Of a stretch of DNA of 39,870 bases, positions 20,114 to 29,073 are shown piece after piece. Within the stretch, counting starts at the first letter, position 1; each line of letters begins with the position of its first letter. The translations under genes were made by a program, and so were the position numbers. The notes under the pieces are model-generated. The model worked only from the letters and a program-made list of their open reading frames with translations, was not told where the DNA came from and made no database searches. Source of the stretch: Methanocella_A sp963792125 (GTDB lineage: Archaea > Halobacteriota > Methanocellia > Methanocellales > Methanocellaceae); contig CAWBVA010000007.1 of assembly GCA_963792125.1 (NCBI GenBank), positions 1 to 39,870 on the forward strand, written 5' to 3'.

Positions 20114-20537
20114 ATGGTTTCGACGTACGTTGAGGAAGAGCGGCTGCCTGACGACATTGGCCGGATGATCGAGGCAGCGGAGAAGCTTGAAGGCAACATA
20201 GCGGCGACAGACCGGCTGCTGGCTGCGAGACAGGACCAGCTGTATTCCGGCGACGATGAAGTCTACAAAGCAGTGATCGGAGCATGCGAGACGGGACATA
20301 TCCGTGGCGTCAGCCCGCTCGGACGGGTGGAAAGAGGAGATCGGCAAGATTGAAAAAGACTACCCGGAGCTGCGTTCGCAGGCGGACCGGCTCCCTCCTG
20401 GAGACAGGGACCGGGCATCAGGGCAGCTGAAGGAATTGCGCAGAGAGATAGGCGCAATACGCTTGCGTCTGACATCAGTCGATGACCGGATCACTGACAT
20501 GCTGGACCGGGTGCTGTATATCACCGAGCGCCATTAG
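20114..20537 (+). pseudogene. coiled-coil-like protein, frameshifted in a CCC run
   Basis: The ATG at 20114 opens a charged, helical frame (MVSTYVEEERLPDD...) that ends at 20353. A second charged helical frame with similar character (SDGWKEEIGKIEKDYPEL...) runs to 20537. Removing one C from 20314-20316 joins them into about 140 residues (RGVSRSDGWKEEIGKIE). Heptad-like patterns and many Glu/Arg/Lys suggest a coiled coil. No family recognised. Two separate overlapping genes are possible, but the second has no ribosome binding site. The 298 bases before it (19816-20113) hold nothing I can support. Confidence 0.5.
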
Positions 20538-20656
20538 CCCCGTGTTATGTGCGATAGCAGGCATTGGTAACCTCCAGTTCCGCCAGGCTAATACGACGGA
20601 TAATGCGAGTAACCATTAAAATCCCTGCCCGCGAGCTTTCATTCGAGGTATTATTC

Positions 20657-20848
20657 ATGGTTGGGATTTCGAAGTCGGCCATACTCATCGGAGCGTTCCT
20701 GCTGATGATCGTGGCCATAGCCGTTGTCCGGTTCTTAGTCCACGAGCTTATCCGGTTCGTCGAAATATCGGCGATACTGGTGCTGATCATACTGGTGCTG
20801 GCGTGGCTTGTGGCGAGAAGGAGAGAACCCGGGGCCAGCAAGCCATAA
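20657..20848 (+). CDS. small membrane protein, two helices
   Basis: 63 residues from the ATG at 20657, preceded by GAGGT. It is almost all membrane: helix 1 about 8-27 (ILIGAFLLMIVAIAVVRFLV), helix 2 about 35-52, and an arginine-rich tail. Longer in-frame starts give an unlikely charged extension. Function unknown. Confidence 0.6.
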   Translation: MVGISKSAILIGAFLLMIVAIAVVRFLVHELIRFVEISAILVLIILVLAWLVARRREPGASKP

Positions 20849-20952
20849 ATATTGTGCAGCACTTCGGCTTTCGCGCGCGCGAGTGTACGCGCCCGCCCGC
20901 ACAGGTCTTTTCATCTGCGCGCGAGCGCTCGCCTTCCTAGCGCCCTGGCTCA

Positions 20953-21567
20953 TCAGTGAGAGAACAGCATGTACAGCAGTGTCCCTGTCACGAAGGTCTC
21001 CATGAACGCAGCCACGAACAGCAGCGGCGCCACCCAGAAGATGAAGATGAGGAGCCCTTCCCGGATGTCCTTCCACAGGTGGACTTTCTTCAAGACCAGC
21101 GCCCGTATCACGTCGAAGCCCAGCTTGAGCCCGATGGCAGCCGACAGAAAGACCATGGGCATCTCGATGATGCCGTGGGGCAGGATGCCTACCATGACGT
21201 ACAGGATTCCGGCCTTCGCCAGCGTGGCGCCGACGACGATGCCGATGACTATCCCGTTGGCCACCATGAAGAGCAATGGCGCTATGCCGAGGGCGAGGCC
21301 CAGCACGACTACCATGAAGCATTTGATCACATTGTTCTCGAAGATGCCGAGCATGAGCTGGAGGGCTGAAGTCTCCTTGAGCGGGCCGACCTCCTCCTTG
21401 AAGCCCGTGATCGTCTGGTCTGTGAACGATGGCGACGTCACCGCGATGGTGTAGCCTATCGCCGTGAAAATGGCAAACACCACCATTACTGTCAGTACAT
21501 ACCATCGTAGCCTGTAGGTATAGTCGAGGAAATCCCTCGCCCCCGGAATCTTTTTATTGAACGTCAT
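20953..21567 (-). CDS. SpoIIM (DUF95) family membrane protein, copy 1
   Basis: 204 residues with five or so membrane helices. The family motif is clear: VVVLGLALGIAPLLFMVANG, then ILPHGIIEMPMVFLSAAIG, in which PHG..E.P is the most conserved part of SpoIIM/DUF95 proteins. In bacteria SpoIIM acts in engulfment during sporulation; the archaeal proteins have no known role. A paralogue lies 246 bases upstream (21814-22422) with the same motif and topology. It has its own TATA box and a leader hairpin placed against the ribosome binding site. Confidence 0.88.
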   Translation of the reverse strand: MTFNKKIPGARDFLDYTYRLRWYVLTVMVVFAIFTAIGYTIAVTSPSFTDQTITGFKEEVGPLKETSALQLMLGIFENNVIKCFMVVVLGLALGIAPLLFMVANGIVIGIVVGATLAKAGILYVMVGILPHGIIEMPMVFLSAAIGLKLGFDVIRALVLKKVHLWKDIREGLLIFIFWVAPLLFVAAFMETFVTGTLLYMLFSH

Positions 21568-21580
21568 CGCATCCCCACCA

Positions 21581-21609
21581 TACAGGCCGGTGCACAGGGT
21601 CGGCCTGTA
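21581..21609 (-). promoter_or_regulatory. leader hairpin against the ribosome binding site of SpoIIM copy 1
   Basis: Perfect 9-bp arms TACAGGCCG (21581-21589) and CGGCCTGTA (21601-21609) with an 11-base loop, directly upstream of GGTGGGG and 14 bases from the ATG. Confidence 0.45.
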
Positions 21610-21643
21610 AAATAATCATCACAAAAATAGAATAAATTGCCTA

Positions 21644-21655
21644 TTATATTTATAG
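21644..21655 (-). promoter_or_regulatory. TATA box of SpoIIM copy 1
   Basis: On the minus strand CTATAAATATAA lies about 80 bases before the ATG, so the mRNA would include the leader hairpin. Confidence 0.5.
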
Positions 21656-21813
21656 TGATGTGCCGCTTATTACGGGTTAAAAAGAGCATATAGCGTCGGC
21701 GTCGGTATAGTAAAAACGCAGCTGTCATGCCCGGTTATGCATGCGCGTGCGAACGGCCACCGGTGCTGCAACTATTTGCGCGGCCGTTTTCCCGCATGAC
21801 TGTCGACATAAGT

Positions 21814-22422
21814 TTATCCGGTGAGGAAATAGACCAGTGCCGTCGTGATATAGCTCTCGACGAACGCGGCGACCAGCAGCAGCGGCAGCACCCAGACCGC
21901 GAAGACCCGGAGTCCGTCCTTCATCTCTTGTACCACGTCGGCCGGCTGTCTGAACAGGGTCATCAGCACGCTGTATCCCAGGCGCAGGCCAATGGCAGCG
22001 GACAGCATCATCATCGGCAGCTCGATAACGCCGTGCGGCGCAATCGCGGCAAGCGTGAACAGCAGCCCTGCCCTGCCGGCTGCCACGCCGCCGACCAGGC
22101 CGATCATGAGACCATTGTCGAAGGCGATCAAGAGCGGGATCAGCCCCAGGGCGAGGCCCAGCAGGACCATAATCAGGCAGATGACGCCGTTGTGCACGAA
22201 CAGGTTGATCATCAGGCTGAATGAGGAGTCCGAATCGATGTCTTCCATCTGGCTGGCCACGAGGCTGACGATCTTCGCCGTCTCGTCCGGCATCGTCGCC
22301 GCAAAAATAACTCCGATCATAAAGGATAACAGCATGAGCAGGGCTATGGCATAGACGAAGTACCTGATCTTATAGACATAGGCCGCGAAGTCCCGCGGCC
22401 CCGGAATGAAACCCTGAATCAT
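21814..22422 (-). CDS. SpoIIM (DUF95) family membrane protein, copy 2
   Basis: 202 residues, same layout as copy 1: N-terminal P.(A/R)(R)DF.(A/D)Y..(K/R)(I/L)R, membrane helices, LLGLALGLIPLLIAFDNG, IAPHGVIELPMMMLSAAIG. Its ATG overlaps the stop of the DUF63 gene by four bases (ATGA), so the two are translationally coupled. Role unknown. The two paralogues differ most in the outer loop after helix 1, where this one is acidic (MEDIDSDSS). Confidence 0.88.
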   Translation of the reverse strand: MIQGFIPGPRDFAAYVYKIRYFVYAIALLMLLSFMIGVIFAATMPDETAKIVSLVASQMEDIDSDSSFSLMINLFVHNGVICLIMVLLGLALGLIPLLIAFDNGLMIGLVGGVAAGRAGLLFTLAAIAPHGVIELPMMMLSAAIGLRLGYSVLMTLFRQPADVVQEMKDGLRVFAVWVLPLLLVAAFVESYITTALVYFLTG

Positions 22423-23210
22423 GTCTGCACGAACGTCAGCTCAAGCGTGTTACGGATTCCCGGCCCGAAACCGAGCACCAGCAGCACGAACTTGACCGCA
22501 TAGTAAAGCTGCGGGTCATCCTTGAAATACTTCTCGATAATGTAGATCACCGGGATGAAGACCGCCAGCTTCAGCAGGTACATGATGGCCGCCGTGTGGA
22601 AAGTGTTGATGAAGAACACGGGCACCACATGCTTCTCCGCGAACCCGGTGACAAGGTCGATGGCCGTGAACGTCGAGGAGGCGTCGAACATGTGCGCCCC
22701 GAGGATGGCCACGTTGAGCTTGTTGGTCAGGAAATCCCATTTGAAATGCCGGGCGATCAGGTAGATGCCGCCCGTAAACGCAGAGGCCAGCAGCACGATG
22801 ACGACGGGCGCCCACCAGGCACTGCTGAAATGCTTCGTGGAGAGGAGCGCCAGCACCAGGATGATGCCGGCTATGCCGGTCCAGAAGTAGGGCTTCGAGT
22901 AGTCTTTGATGACGCCTTTACTCTCCAGTGCCAGGCAGGTGAGGAGTACCGTAGCAGTGATGACGAATGCGAGGACGTAGACCAGCGGGGTGATGAACAG
23001 GTAGCTGAACGGCGGCTGCAGGATGCCCACGTCCTGTATGACGCGCAGCGAGGCGCCTAACAGGATATAGGGTGCCGTAGAGATGACGAACCGCTCATTG
23101 AGCCTGATTTTGAGGATGTCCATTAACTTTAATATCGCGAAAAGGCTAATACCAAGGATAATAGCATAGGCGACCGTGTTGACGGGGTTATAGCCCTCGC
23201 CTGAGTACAC
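22419..23210 (-). CDS. DUF63 family membrane protein, 5' end unresolved
   Basis: 263 residues from a GTG at 23210, with about seven membrane helices. Family features are YSGEGYNPVNTVAYAI at the start, NERF, the AHMFDASSTFTAID motif and FGPGIRNTL at the end. This archaeal family has no known function. The GTG is poorly placed: it has no ribosome binding site, and the frame continues upstream with family-like sequence (GFIDKYFIHPI) and no ATG, GTG or TTG. The true start is probably further upstream behind a one-base deletion in the GGCCC at about 23253-23257. It is first in an operon with SpoIIM copy 2 and divergent from egsA. Confidence 0.8.
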   Translation of the reverse strand: MYSGEGYNPVNTVAYAIILGISLFAILKLMDILKIRLNERFVISTAPYILLGASLRVIQDVGILQPPFSYLFITPLVYVLAFVITATVLLTCLALESKGVIKDYSKPYFWTGIAGIILVLALLSTKHFSSAWWAPVVIVLLASAFTGGIYLIARHFKWDFLTNKLNVAILGAHMFDASSTFTAIDLVTGFAEKHVVPVFFINTFHTAAIMYLLKLAVFIPVIYIIEKYFKDDPQLYYAVKFVLLVLGFGPGIRNTLELTFVQT

Positions 23211-23338
23211 GATCGGATGGATGAAGTATTTGTCGATGAAGCCGACGATGTCGGGCCGATGTCGAAGTCTATGTTCTCACCTGGGGTGTTATAACGAGCA
23301 ATTCTGACATAAATGTATCTAAGCACAGCGAGAAGTGG

Positions 23339-24376
23339 ATGCAGTTGCCGCGCAACGTCATCGCCGGGCCCGGCGCTATCCGGAGCGTAGGCGGCCTGTG
23401 CCAGAGCATGCGCCTCAAGGGACGTGCGCTCATCGTCACCGGCAAGACGACGAAGCACATCGCCGGCGAAGCCGCGGCCGACAGCCTGCGGGCCAGCGGC
23501 TACGACGTGGACTTCCTGGTCGTCGACGAGGCCACCATGGCCAACGTCGAGAAGGCCCGGGCGATGGCGAAAGAGACGAAAGCCGACTTCATGCTGGGCG
23601 TCGGCGGCGGCAAGGCCATCGACATTGCCAAGCTCGCCTCGACGAAGCAGGACATGTTTTTCATCAGCGTGCCGACGGCTGCGTCGCACGACGGCATCGC
23701 CTCGTCCCGCGCCTCGATAAAGCACGACGGCGAGACTGTCTCCATCCAGGCCGAGGCCCCGCTGTGCGTGATCGCCGACACGGACATTATCGCCAGGTCA
23801 CCGTTCCGGCTGCTCGCCGCGGGCTGCGGCGACGTGATATCCAACTACACTGCGGTGCTGGACTGGCGGCTCGCCTCGCGGCTCCGCAACGTCTACATCT
23901 CCGAGTACGCGGCGGCCCTGTCGCTGATGACCGCACAGATCATCATGGACTCTGCCCACGAGATCAAGCCCGGGCTGGAGGGATCGGTCGGGCAGGTAGT
24001 CAAAGCCCTGGTCTCTTCGTCCGTTGCCATGAGCATCGCCGGCTCGTCCGCGCCGGCCAGCGGCAGCGAGCATAAGTTTTCACACGTGCTGGACAGGATT
24101 GCGCCTAAGCCGGCGTTGCATGGAGAGCAGTGCGGCGTGGGCACGATCATGATGATGTACCTGCACGGCGGCGACTGGCTAAGTATCCGGAATGCGCTGG
24201 TCACCATCGGCGCGCCGGTAGACGCAAAAGGCCTGGGCATCGAGGACATATACATCATCCAGGCGTTGACCGAGGCCCATAAGATCAGGCCGGAACGCTA
24301 TACTATCCTGGGCGACACGGGCATAACCCGCGATGCGGCCTTGAAGGTGGCGAAGGCTACCCAGGTCATTGAGTAA
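23339..24376 (+). CDS. egsA: sn-glycerol-1-phosphate dehydrogenase
   Basis: 345 residues. It reduces dihydroxyacetone phosphate to sn-glycerol 1-phosphate with NAD(P)H, fixing the archaeal stereochemistry of membrane lipids. Visible are MQLPRNVIAGPG, the nucleotide-binding GVGGGKAIDIAKLAS, PTAASHDGIASSRAS, and zinc-site residues including SGSEHKFSH and HGEQCGVGT. It is a hallmark archaeal gene. ATAAATGTA (23309-23317) is a TATA-like box about 25 bases before the ATG, implying leaderless mRNA. Confidence 0.96.
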   Translation: MQLPRNVIAGPGAIRSVGGLCQSMRLKGRALIVTGKTTKHIAGEAAADSLRASGYDVDFLVVDEATMANVEKARAMAKETKADFMLGVGGGKAIDIAKLASTKQDMFFISVPTAASHDGIASSRASIKHDGETVSIQAEAPLCVIADTDIIARSPFRLLAAGCGDVISNYTAVLDWRLASRLRNVYISEYAAALSLMTAQIIMDSAHEIKPGLEGSVGQVVKALVSSSVAMSIAGSSAPASGSEHKFSHVLDRIAPKPALHGEQCGVGTIMMMYLHGGDWLSIRNALVTIGAPVDAKGLGIEDIYIIQALTEAHKIRPERYTILGDTGITRDAALKVAKATQVIE

Positions 24377-24397
24377 AAGAGAAAAAATTTTTAATTT

Positions 24398-25276
24398 TTA
24401 ATATGTAGTAAGCCGGCTGATTACGTCCATCCTGGTAATCATGCCCTTAGGCTTGCCTTCCTCGGTAACTAACAGCCTGCCGACCTTGCTCTTGTTCATC
24501 AGCGACACCGCCTCATACATAGGCTCCGCAGAGTCGATGGAGATGACGTTGCGCGTCATGAACTCGGTCACCCGGTTATCTTCCTTGCCCAGGGCAACAG
24601 CCCTGCCGATGTCCGTATAAGTGATCATGCCGACGATCTTACCGTTGTCGTCGACAGGGGCGCCATGGATATCGTTCTTCGCGAACGTGATCAGCGCGTC
24701 CTTGATCGTGGCGCTGACGGGCACAGTGATGAGCCTGTGGTTGATGTAGTCGCGCACCGGCTTCTTGGGGATGGAGATCATTTCGGTAATGCTGAGCAGC
24801 ACAACGCCGCTGATATCGTCCCTCCCAACTACGTCGCCGCGGACGACCAGCTTGTTCACCGGCGTCGGGCCGACCTGTACCGAGTCGCCCACCTCGAAGT
24901 TCCTGATATCGCCTAAAATCTTGATGTTGGCCCGGCATGTGTCCGGGTGACGGACGGTGTTCAGGTCAATCTCCGCCACGTTGGTGTTCGCCACGCGCTC
25001 TCCATTCCGGTAGATAGCGACGTCGGCCTCGTGCTCCACCGCGGTCAGGTTCAGAGCCTGGTAGGCCGAGCCCGTCGCCTTGTAGCCGCCCTTCGGCCCC
25101 GGCACGCCCTCGACCAGCCCCAGCGCCTTCAGAGACTGCATCTGGTTCCGCACGGTCCCCGGGTTGCGGTCAATCCTCTCGGATATCTCCTCGCCCTTGA
25201 TGGCCCTGCCCTTCTCGCGGAACAGGTTGATGAGCGCCGAAAGGATTTCTCTCTGGATAACAGTCAGTTCTACCAT
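24398..25276 (-). CDS. winged-helix plus CBS-pair regulator
   Basis: 292 residues. The N-terminus is a winged helix (about 1-75) with IKGEEISERIDRNPGTVRNQ as its recognition part. A middle beta-rich domain (about 78-165) follows, then two CBS domains (about 170-225 and 232-290) ending GMITRMDVISRLTTY. CBS pairs bind adenine nucleotides, so this type of protein is thought to couple transcription to energy state. Orthologues with this order are common in methanogens. The ATG has an A/G-rich site upstream, and a TATA-like GTTTATATTAT lies near 25300-25310. Targets unknown. It is convergent with egsA. Confidence 0.9.
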   Translation of the reverse strand: MVELTVIQREILSALINLFREKGRAIKGEEISERIDRNPGTVRNQMQSLKALGLVEGVPGPKGGYKATGSAYQALNLTAVEHEADVAIYRNGERVANTNVAEIDLNTVRHPDTCRANIKILGDIRNFEVGDSVQVGPTPVNKLVVRGDVVGRDDISGVVLLSITEMISIPKKPVRDYINHRLITVPVSATIKDALITFAKNDIHGAPVDDNGKIVGMITYTDIGRAVALGKEDNRVTEFMTRNVISIDSAEPMYEAVSLMNKSKVGRLLVTEEGKPKGMITRMDVISRLTTY

Positions 25277-25440
25277 TCTACCACTTTCTTCCTCAATGAA
25301 ATAATATAAACGCTAATAGTCATCGATCTAACTTAAGTTATTATAATGTTTTTTCATTATATACTTTACCCGGACGGCGACTGTCATAAAGCTCCCGGCA
25401 AGCCTTTACCGCATTATTCTTTTGTAACTATCCGGGTAGA

Positions 25441-25803
25441 ATGGGCGGTAAGAACGACACGATCCGGGCACTGGCTATCACAGGCGGTCCCCGCAGCAGG
25501 GGCAACACCTACCGTATTACTAAAATGGTCGGGGATGCTCTGGAGAGGCTTGGAGACGTCGAGCTCGAGTACCTTTTTCTGCGGGAAACCGATCTCAAAC
25601 CATGCCCGGGATGCCGGCTGTGCATGGACCGGATGAGGAGTACTGTCCGCTGAAGGACGACCGGGCCTCCGGACTACAATTACCGGTCGGGCAAAGGCTG
25701 GTATAAGCAGGGCACATATCTCTTCTACGAGACCCGTGCGGTGCCGATCAAAAAGGCCATGGCCGTCGCGGGTTCATGGCTGTTGTGGCTCGTCGCCCGG
25801 TAA
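25441..25803 (+). pseudogene. remnant of an iron-sulfur flavoprotein / NADPH-dependent FMN reductase
   Basis: The N-terminal quarter is well kept: MGGKNDTIRALAITGGPRSRGNTY (FMN phosphate loop) and CPGCRLCMD. One base is missing after GACCGG near 25633, because the next frame gives the expected DEEYCPLKDDRAS. The sequence then jumps, in yet another frame, to a C-terminal end (NYRSGKGWYKQGTYLFYE...VAGSWLLWLVAR, stop 25801). About 100 central residues of the flavodoxin fold are missing. It cannot make a working enzyme. The 105 bases behind it hold no gene. Confidence 0.8.
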
Positions 25804-25908
25804 TCTTATACTCAAGCGCATGCTGTCGATGAGGGAGGCAAGGCGCTGGCAAGACGGATTCTTCAGGCAAGCATTTATTCAATGAGACCGTAACATGTTC
25901 TGATCTGT

Positions 25909-26538
25909 ATGGGCAAACACTCGGACGACCTTCCCGGTGGCCATTATGTGGTGCCGTTCTCGCAGACGGTCAAGTTCCACGGCCATATCTGCCCCGGCCT
26001 GGCCATCGGCTACTATGCTTCTCATGTGGCTATGCGCTGGCTCGCCGAGGAACGGTCGCCGGACGACGAAGTATTCGCTATAATCGATAGCGCCGGCTGT
26101 GGCGCTGATGCGGTACAGGCGATCACCGGCTGCACCGTCGGCAAAGGCAACCTGGTCATCAACGACAACGGCAAGCAGGTCTACACCTTCGGCATCCGCG
26201 GTCGTCCGAAGGCCATTCGCATCGCGCTCAGGCATGAGTTCACTATAGACCGGCTGGACCCCGGGCTACAGGAACTGCGTGAGAAAGTATCCGAAGGTCA
26301 TGCCACGGTCGAAGAGGTCGACGAGCTGCGTCACAGGATCCAGCGTGTCTGTCGCGCCATTCTCGAAAGCCCCGGCGAGTCGGTGTTCGACGTAAAGGCG
26401 ATCAATGTCAAAGAGCCGGAGCGGCCAGGCAGGATCAGCACTGTGGTATGCTCGAAGTGCGGCGAGCCTGTGTCGGCTGCAAAGGCAAAGAAGGCCGGGA
26501 ACGGGCACCTGTGCCCCGAGTGCAGTAAGATGAAGTAG
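25909..26538 (+). CDS. FmdE family protein with C-terminal zinc finger
   Basis: 209 residues. The FmdE domain (about 15-150) has HGHICPG (24-30), IDSAGCGADAVQ and TGCTVGKGNL, the Cys/His pattern of the family. The C-terminus adds a zinc ribbon (CSKCGEPV...CPEC). FmdE was named from co-purification with molybdenum formylmethanofuran dehydrogenase, but the free-standing family has no proven activity. Intact and usual length. ATTTATTC near 25872 may be the TATA box. It stands alone between a remnant and the PHP gene. Confidence 0.9.
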   Translation: MGKHSDDLPGGHYVVPFSQTVKFHGHICPGLAIGYYASHVAMRWLAEERSPDDEVFAIIDSAGCGADAVQAITGCTVGKGNLVINDNGKQVYTFGIRGRPKAIRIALRHEFTIDRLDPGLQELREKVSEGHATVEEVDELRHRIQRVCRAILESPGESVFDVKAINVKEPERPGRISTVVCSKCGEPVSAAKAKKAGNGHLCPECSKMK

Positions 26539-26667
26539 TCTTCAAGTATCTTTTCCAGTTCGGGCATCCGCGTGCCCGGGAAGGCTCGTCGGCAATGACC
26601 GGCGTTATAGCCTGATAGTAAACTTTTATCCTTACATCTGTACATTCAACTCTGTATAGCGGTCACC

Positions 26668-27558
26668 ATGAAAATCGACACTCACTTGCACACCACGTGC
26701 TCTGACGGCCGGAAGACGGTCGCCGAGCTCTTCGGGATCGCTTCCGGTCTCGGGATCGAGCTCATGGCTATCACCGATCACGACACGCTCGCCGCCTACC
26801 CGGAAGCGTTCGCAGAGGCAGAGCACTACAAAATCATGCTGGTGCCCGGCATGGAACTGTCCACCCGGGACGAGGGTGCCAACAGGGACGTGCATGTGGT
26901 AGGCCTTAAGGTAGACACGGATTATGCCCCGCTGTGCCGGGAGCTGAAGAAGCTCGCGGACGCGCGGCTTGAGGCGCGGAAAAAGCTGCTTGACAGGGTG
27001 AACGCATATCTCTCGGTGAAACACGAAGGCTGGCAGCCGGTCCGGTTCGAGGACGTGCGCCGCCGGGTGACAGGGAGCATCATAGGCAAACCACACATCG
27101 CCGCAGCCATCATCGAGAACGCGACGAAGGCAGGCTTGCCAGTAAGGGAGGAAGAGCTGTACCGGCTCTTCAAGACGCCAGGCATCGAGTCGAAGAAAGC
27201 CTACGAGCTGACCATGGAGGAATGCATCCGGCTGATCGACCGTGCGGGAGGCGTGGCCGTGCTGGCCCACCCATGCGAATACATCCATCCCGGCGAGGCT
27301 ATGGAAAGGTTCGTCCGCCTCGGCGGCCAGGCCACGGAACTGTGCAAGTACCGCTACAAGATGAAAATACCGTCCATCAGCACGCTCGAGCCCCTCTATC
27401 GGTCCACGGCAGAGCACTGTATGAACGAGCATATAGTGGCACTGGCCCGCAAGTACGGGCTGAAGCTCACAGCATCTTCGGACTACCACGGCAAGGCCGG
27501 CGAGCCCGGCATGGAGACCGGCGAGTACAGCATAGACGTGAGCTGGCTCCTGGAATAA
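26668..27558 (+). CDS. PHP-domain metal-dependent phosphoesterase
   Basis: 296 residues. Metal-binding motifs of the PHP superfamily are in order: HLHTTCSDG (6-14), TDHDT (37-41), GMELS near 65, VLAHPCEY and SSDYHG near the C-terminus. The nearest types are the YciV/TrpH-like enzymes, which hydrolyse nucleotide 3',5'-bisphosphates or short RNA 5' ends. The substrate here is not known. It is divergent in function from its neighbours and convergent with the MFS gene (five-base gap), so it is likely a single transcript. Confidence 0.88.
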   Translation: MKIDTHLHTTCSDGRKTVAELFGIASGLGIELMAITDHDTLAAYPEAFAEAEHYKIMLVPGMELSTRDEGANRDVHVVGLKVDTDYAPLCRELKKLADARLEARKKLLDRVNAYLSVKHEGWQPVRFEDVRRRVTGSIIGKPHIAAAIIENATKAGLPVREEELYRLFKTPGIESKKAYELTMEECIRLIDRAGGVAVLAHPCEYIHPGEAMERFVRLGGQATELCKYRYKMKIPSISTLEPLYRSTAEHCMNEHIVALARKYGLKLTASSDYHGKAGEPGMETGEYSIDVSWLLE

Positions 27559-27563
27559 CGCCG

Positions 27564-29063
27564 CTATTTTTTCATCGCGTCGCCATGCTGCGGAGGCGAC
27601 CTGACGCTGCTCCGCCGGGACCCGGGACCGACGTTCCTTAATAATGAGGCGATGGCCGCGCAGACGGCGATGCCGCCGCCGATGGCGATCGTGATCGTGA
27701 CTGCGTTGATGAACAACGAGTTGCCGGCCAGGATGCCGGCGTGTTTAGTGAAGTCAATGCCCTTGATGGAGCCGAACTGCAGGGAGATGGATACGGTCGC
27801 CAGTGACACGCCAAGCGTGAACCCGAGATTACGGACGGTAGCCGTGACGCTGGACGCGATGCTCAATTTTTCCCGGGGCAGCGAGGACATCAGTTCGGTA
27901 TTATTGGGGCTCTGGAACAGTGCTCCGCCGATGCCCAGAAGCACCATGGCAACGAGCATGGCAGGGACGCTGACATTATAGGCTGCAAAGCTCATAGTGA
28001 AGAGACCAAGGGCTATGATTCCCATGCCTGCCGTGCTATAGTACCGCGAGTGGTGCTTGTCGTACAGCCATCCGCCGACCGGGGCGCCGACGACCAGGAT
28101 GAAGGGCACCACCAGCATGAACATGCCCACCTGGGTCTGGGTATAGCCGAGCACGCCCTGGAAATAGAAGGGGCTGCAGATATTCATCATGAAGATACCG
28201 ATGAAGTACAGTATCATGCTCACGCAGGGCAGCACGAACAATTTTACCCTGAAGATGCTCAGGTCGAGCAAAGGCTCTTTCGTGCGCTGTTCCACGAAGA
28301 CGAAGGCGAACAGCCCCAGGGCGAAGATCGCCGCCAGGGCGTACTCGAACACCGTGAGCGACGCTGTCTCGGCGAGCTGGCTCAGGAAGATCACCAGTGT
28401 GGACACGGTAATAATCAGCAGTGCCGCACCGGGCACGTCCATCCGGAACCGCTTCGTACGGTGCTCGTGGATGCGCAGGAACTTCAGCGCGAGAAGGAAC
28501 AGTACCACGCCGATAGGCACGTTGATCAGGAAGATGTACTGCCAGCCCAGCGCCTCAGTGACAAAGCCGCCCAGGATGGGCCCGAGGATGCTGCCGATAG
28601 CCACTGTCGAGCCGATGTATCCCATCGCTCTCCCCCTCTCGTCGGCAGGGAATGACTGGAAGATGATGGCGGCGCTGATACTGAACATCATCGCGCCTCC
28701 CACGGCCTGCAGGATGCGGAATCCCACGAGCATGGCCAGGCTGGTGCTGAGGCCGCAGGCCAGCGAGCCAAGCATGAAGATGCCGATGCCTGCGGTGAAC
28801 ATCGGCACCCGGCCCGTGTAGTCGGAGACCTTGCCGCAGACGAGCAGCAGGCTCGTAATCGTGAGCAGGTAAGCGGTAGTGATCCACTGAGAAGACGTCA
28901 GGTCGACGTTGAAATACGATGTCATCGTCGGCAGCGCGATGCTGACCACTATGCCGTCGAGCACCGACATGAAGATGCCCGCCAGCACGATGACCATGAT
29001 GATATATCGGTTCCGGTACGCCTGCCCGGTGACCTTTTCCTGTTCCGCTGCCGAATGTTCCAT
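27564..29063 (-). CDS. MFS multidrug exporter, DHA2 (14-helix) family
   Basis: 499 residues with 14 predicted membrane helices, the EmrB/QacA layout. The first helix carries VLDGIVVSIALPTM (the D..VV..ALP motif). Motif A is GKVSDYTGRVPMF, and motif C is GSILGPILGGFVTE. Substrates are usually lipophilic drugs or dyes, exported against protons. A perfect palindrome overlaps the start codon (29062-29073). No regulator gene is next to it. Confidence 0.93.
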   Translation of the reverse strand: MEHSAAEQEKVTGQAYRNRYIIMVIVLAGIFMSVLDGIVVSIALPTMTSYFNVDLTSSQWITTAYLLTITSLLLVCGKVSDYTGRVPMFTAGIGIFMLGSLACGLSTSLAMLVGFRILQAVGGAMMFSISAAIIFQSFPADERGRAMGYIGSTVAIGSILGPILGGFVTEALGWQYIFLINVPIGVVLFLLALKFLRIHEHRTKRFRMDVPGAALLIITVSTLVIFLSQLAETASLTVFEYALAAIFALGLFAFVFVEQRTKEPLLDLSIFRVKLFVLPCVSMILYFIGIFMMNICSPFYFQGVLGYTQTQVGMFMLVVPFILVVGAPVGGWLYDKHHSRYYSTAGMGIIALGLFTMSFAAYNVSVPAMLVAMVLLGIGGALFQSPNNTELMSSLPREKLSIASSVTATVRNLGFTLGVSLATVSISLQFGSIKGIDFTKHAGILAGNSLFINAVTITIAIGGGIAVCAAIASLLRNVGPGSRRSSVRSPPQHGDAMKK

Positions 29064-29073
29064 CGATATCGAT
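29062..29073. promoter_or_regulatory. palindrome at the MFS exporter start
   Basis: ATCGATATCGAT, a perfect 12-base palindrome covering the first bases of the gene and its leader. It could be an operator for a repressor, but a chance palindrome of this size is possible. Confidence 0.25.

Noticed and set aside
20865..20935. CG-alternating run as a regulatory or Z-DNA element
   Set aside because: Only short runs of GCGC in a spacer, with no repeat or motif to support a function.
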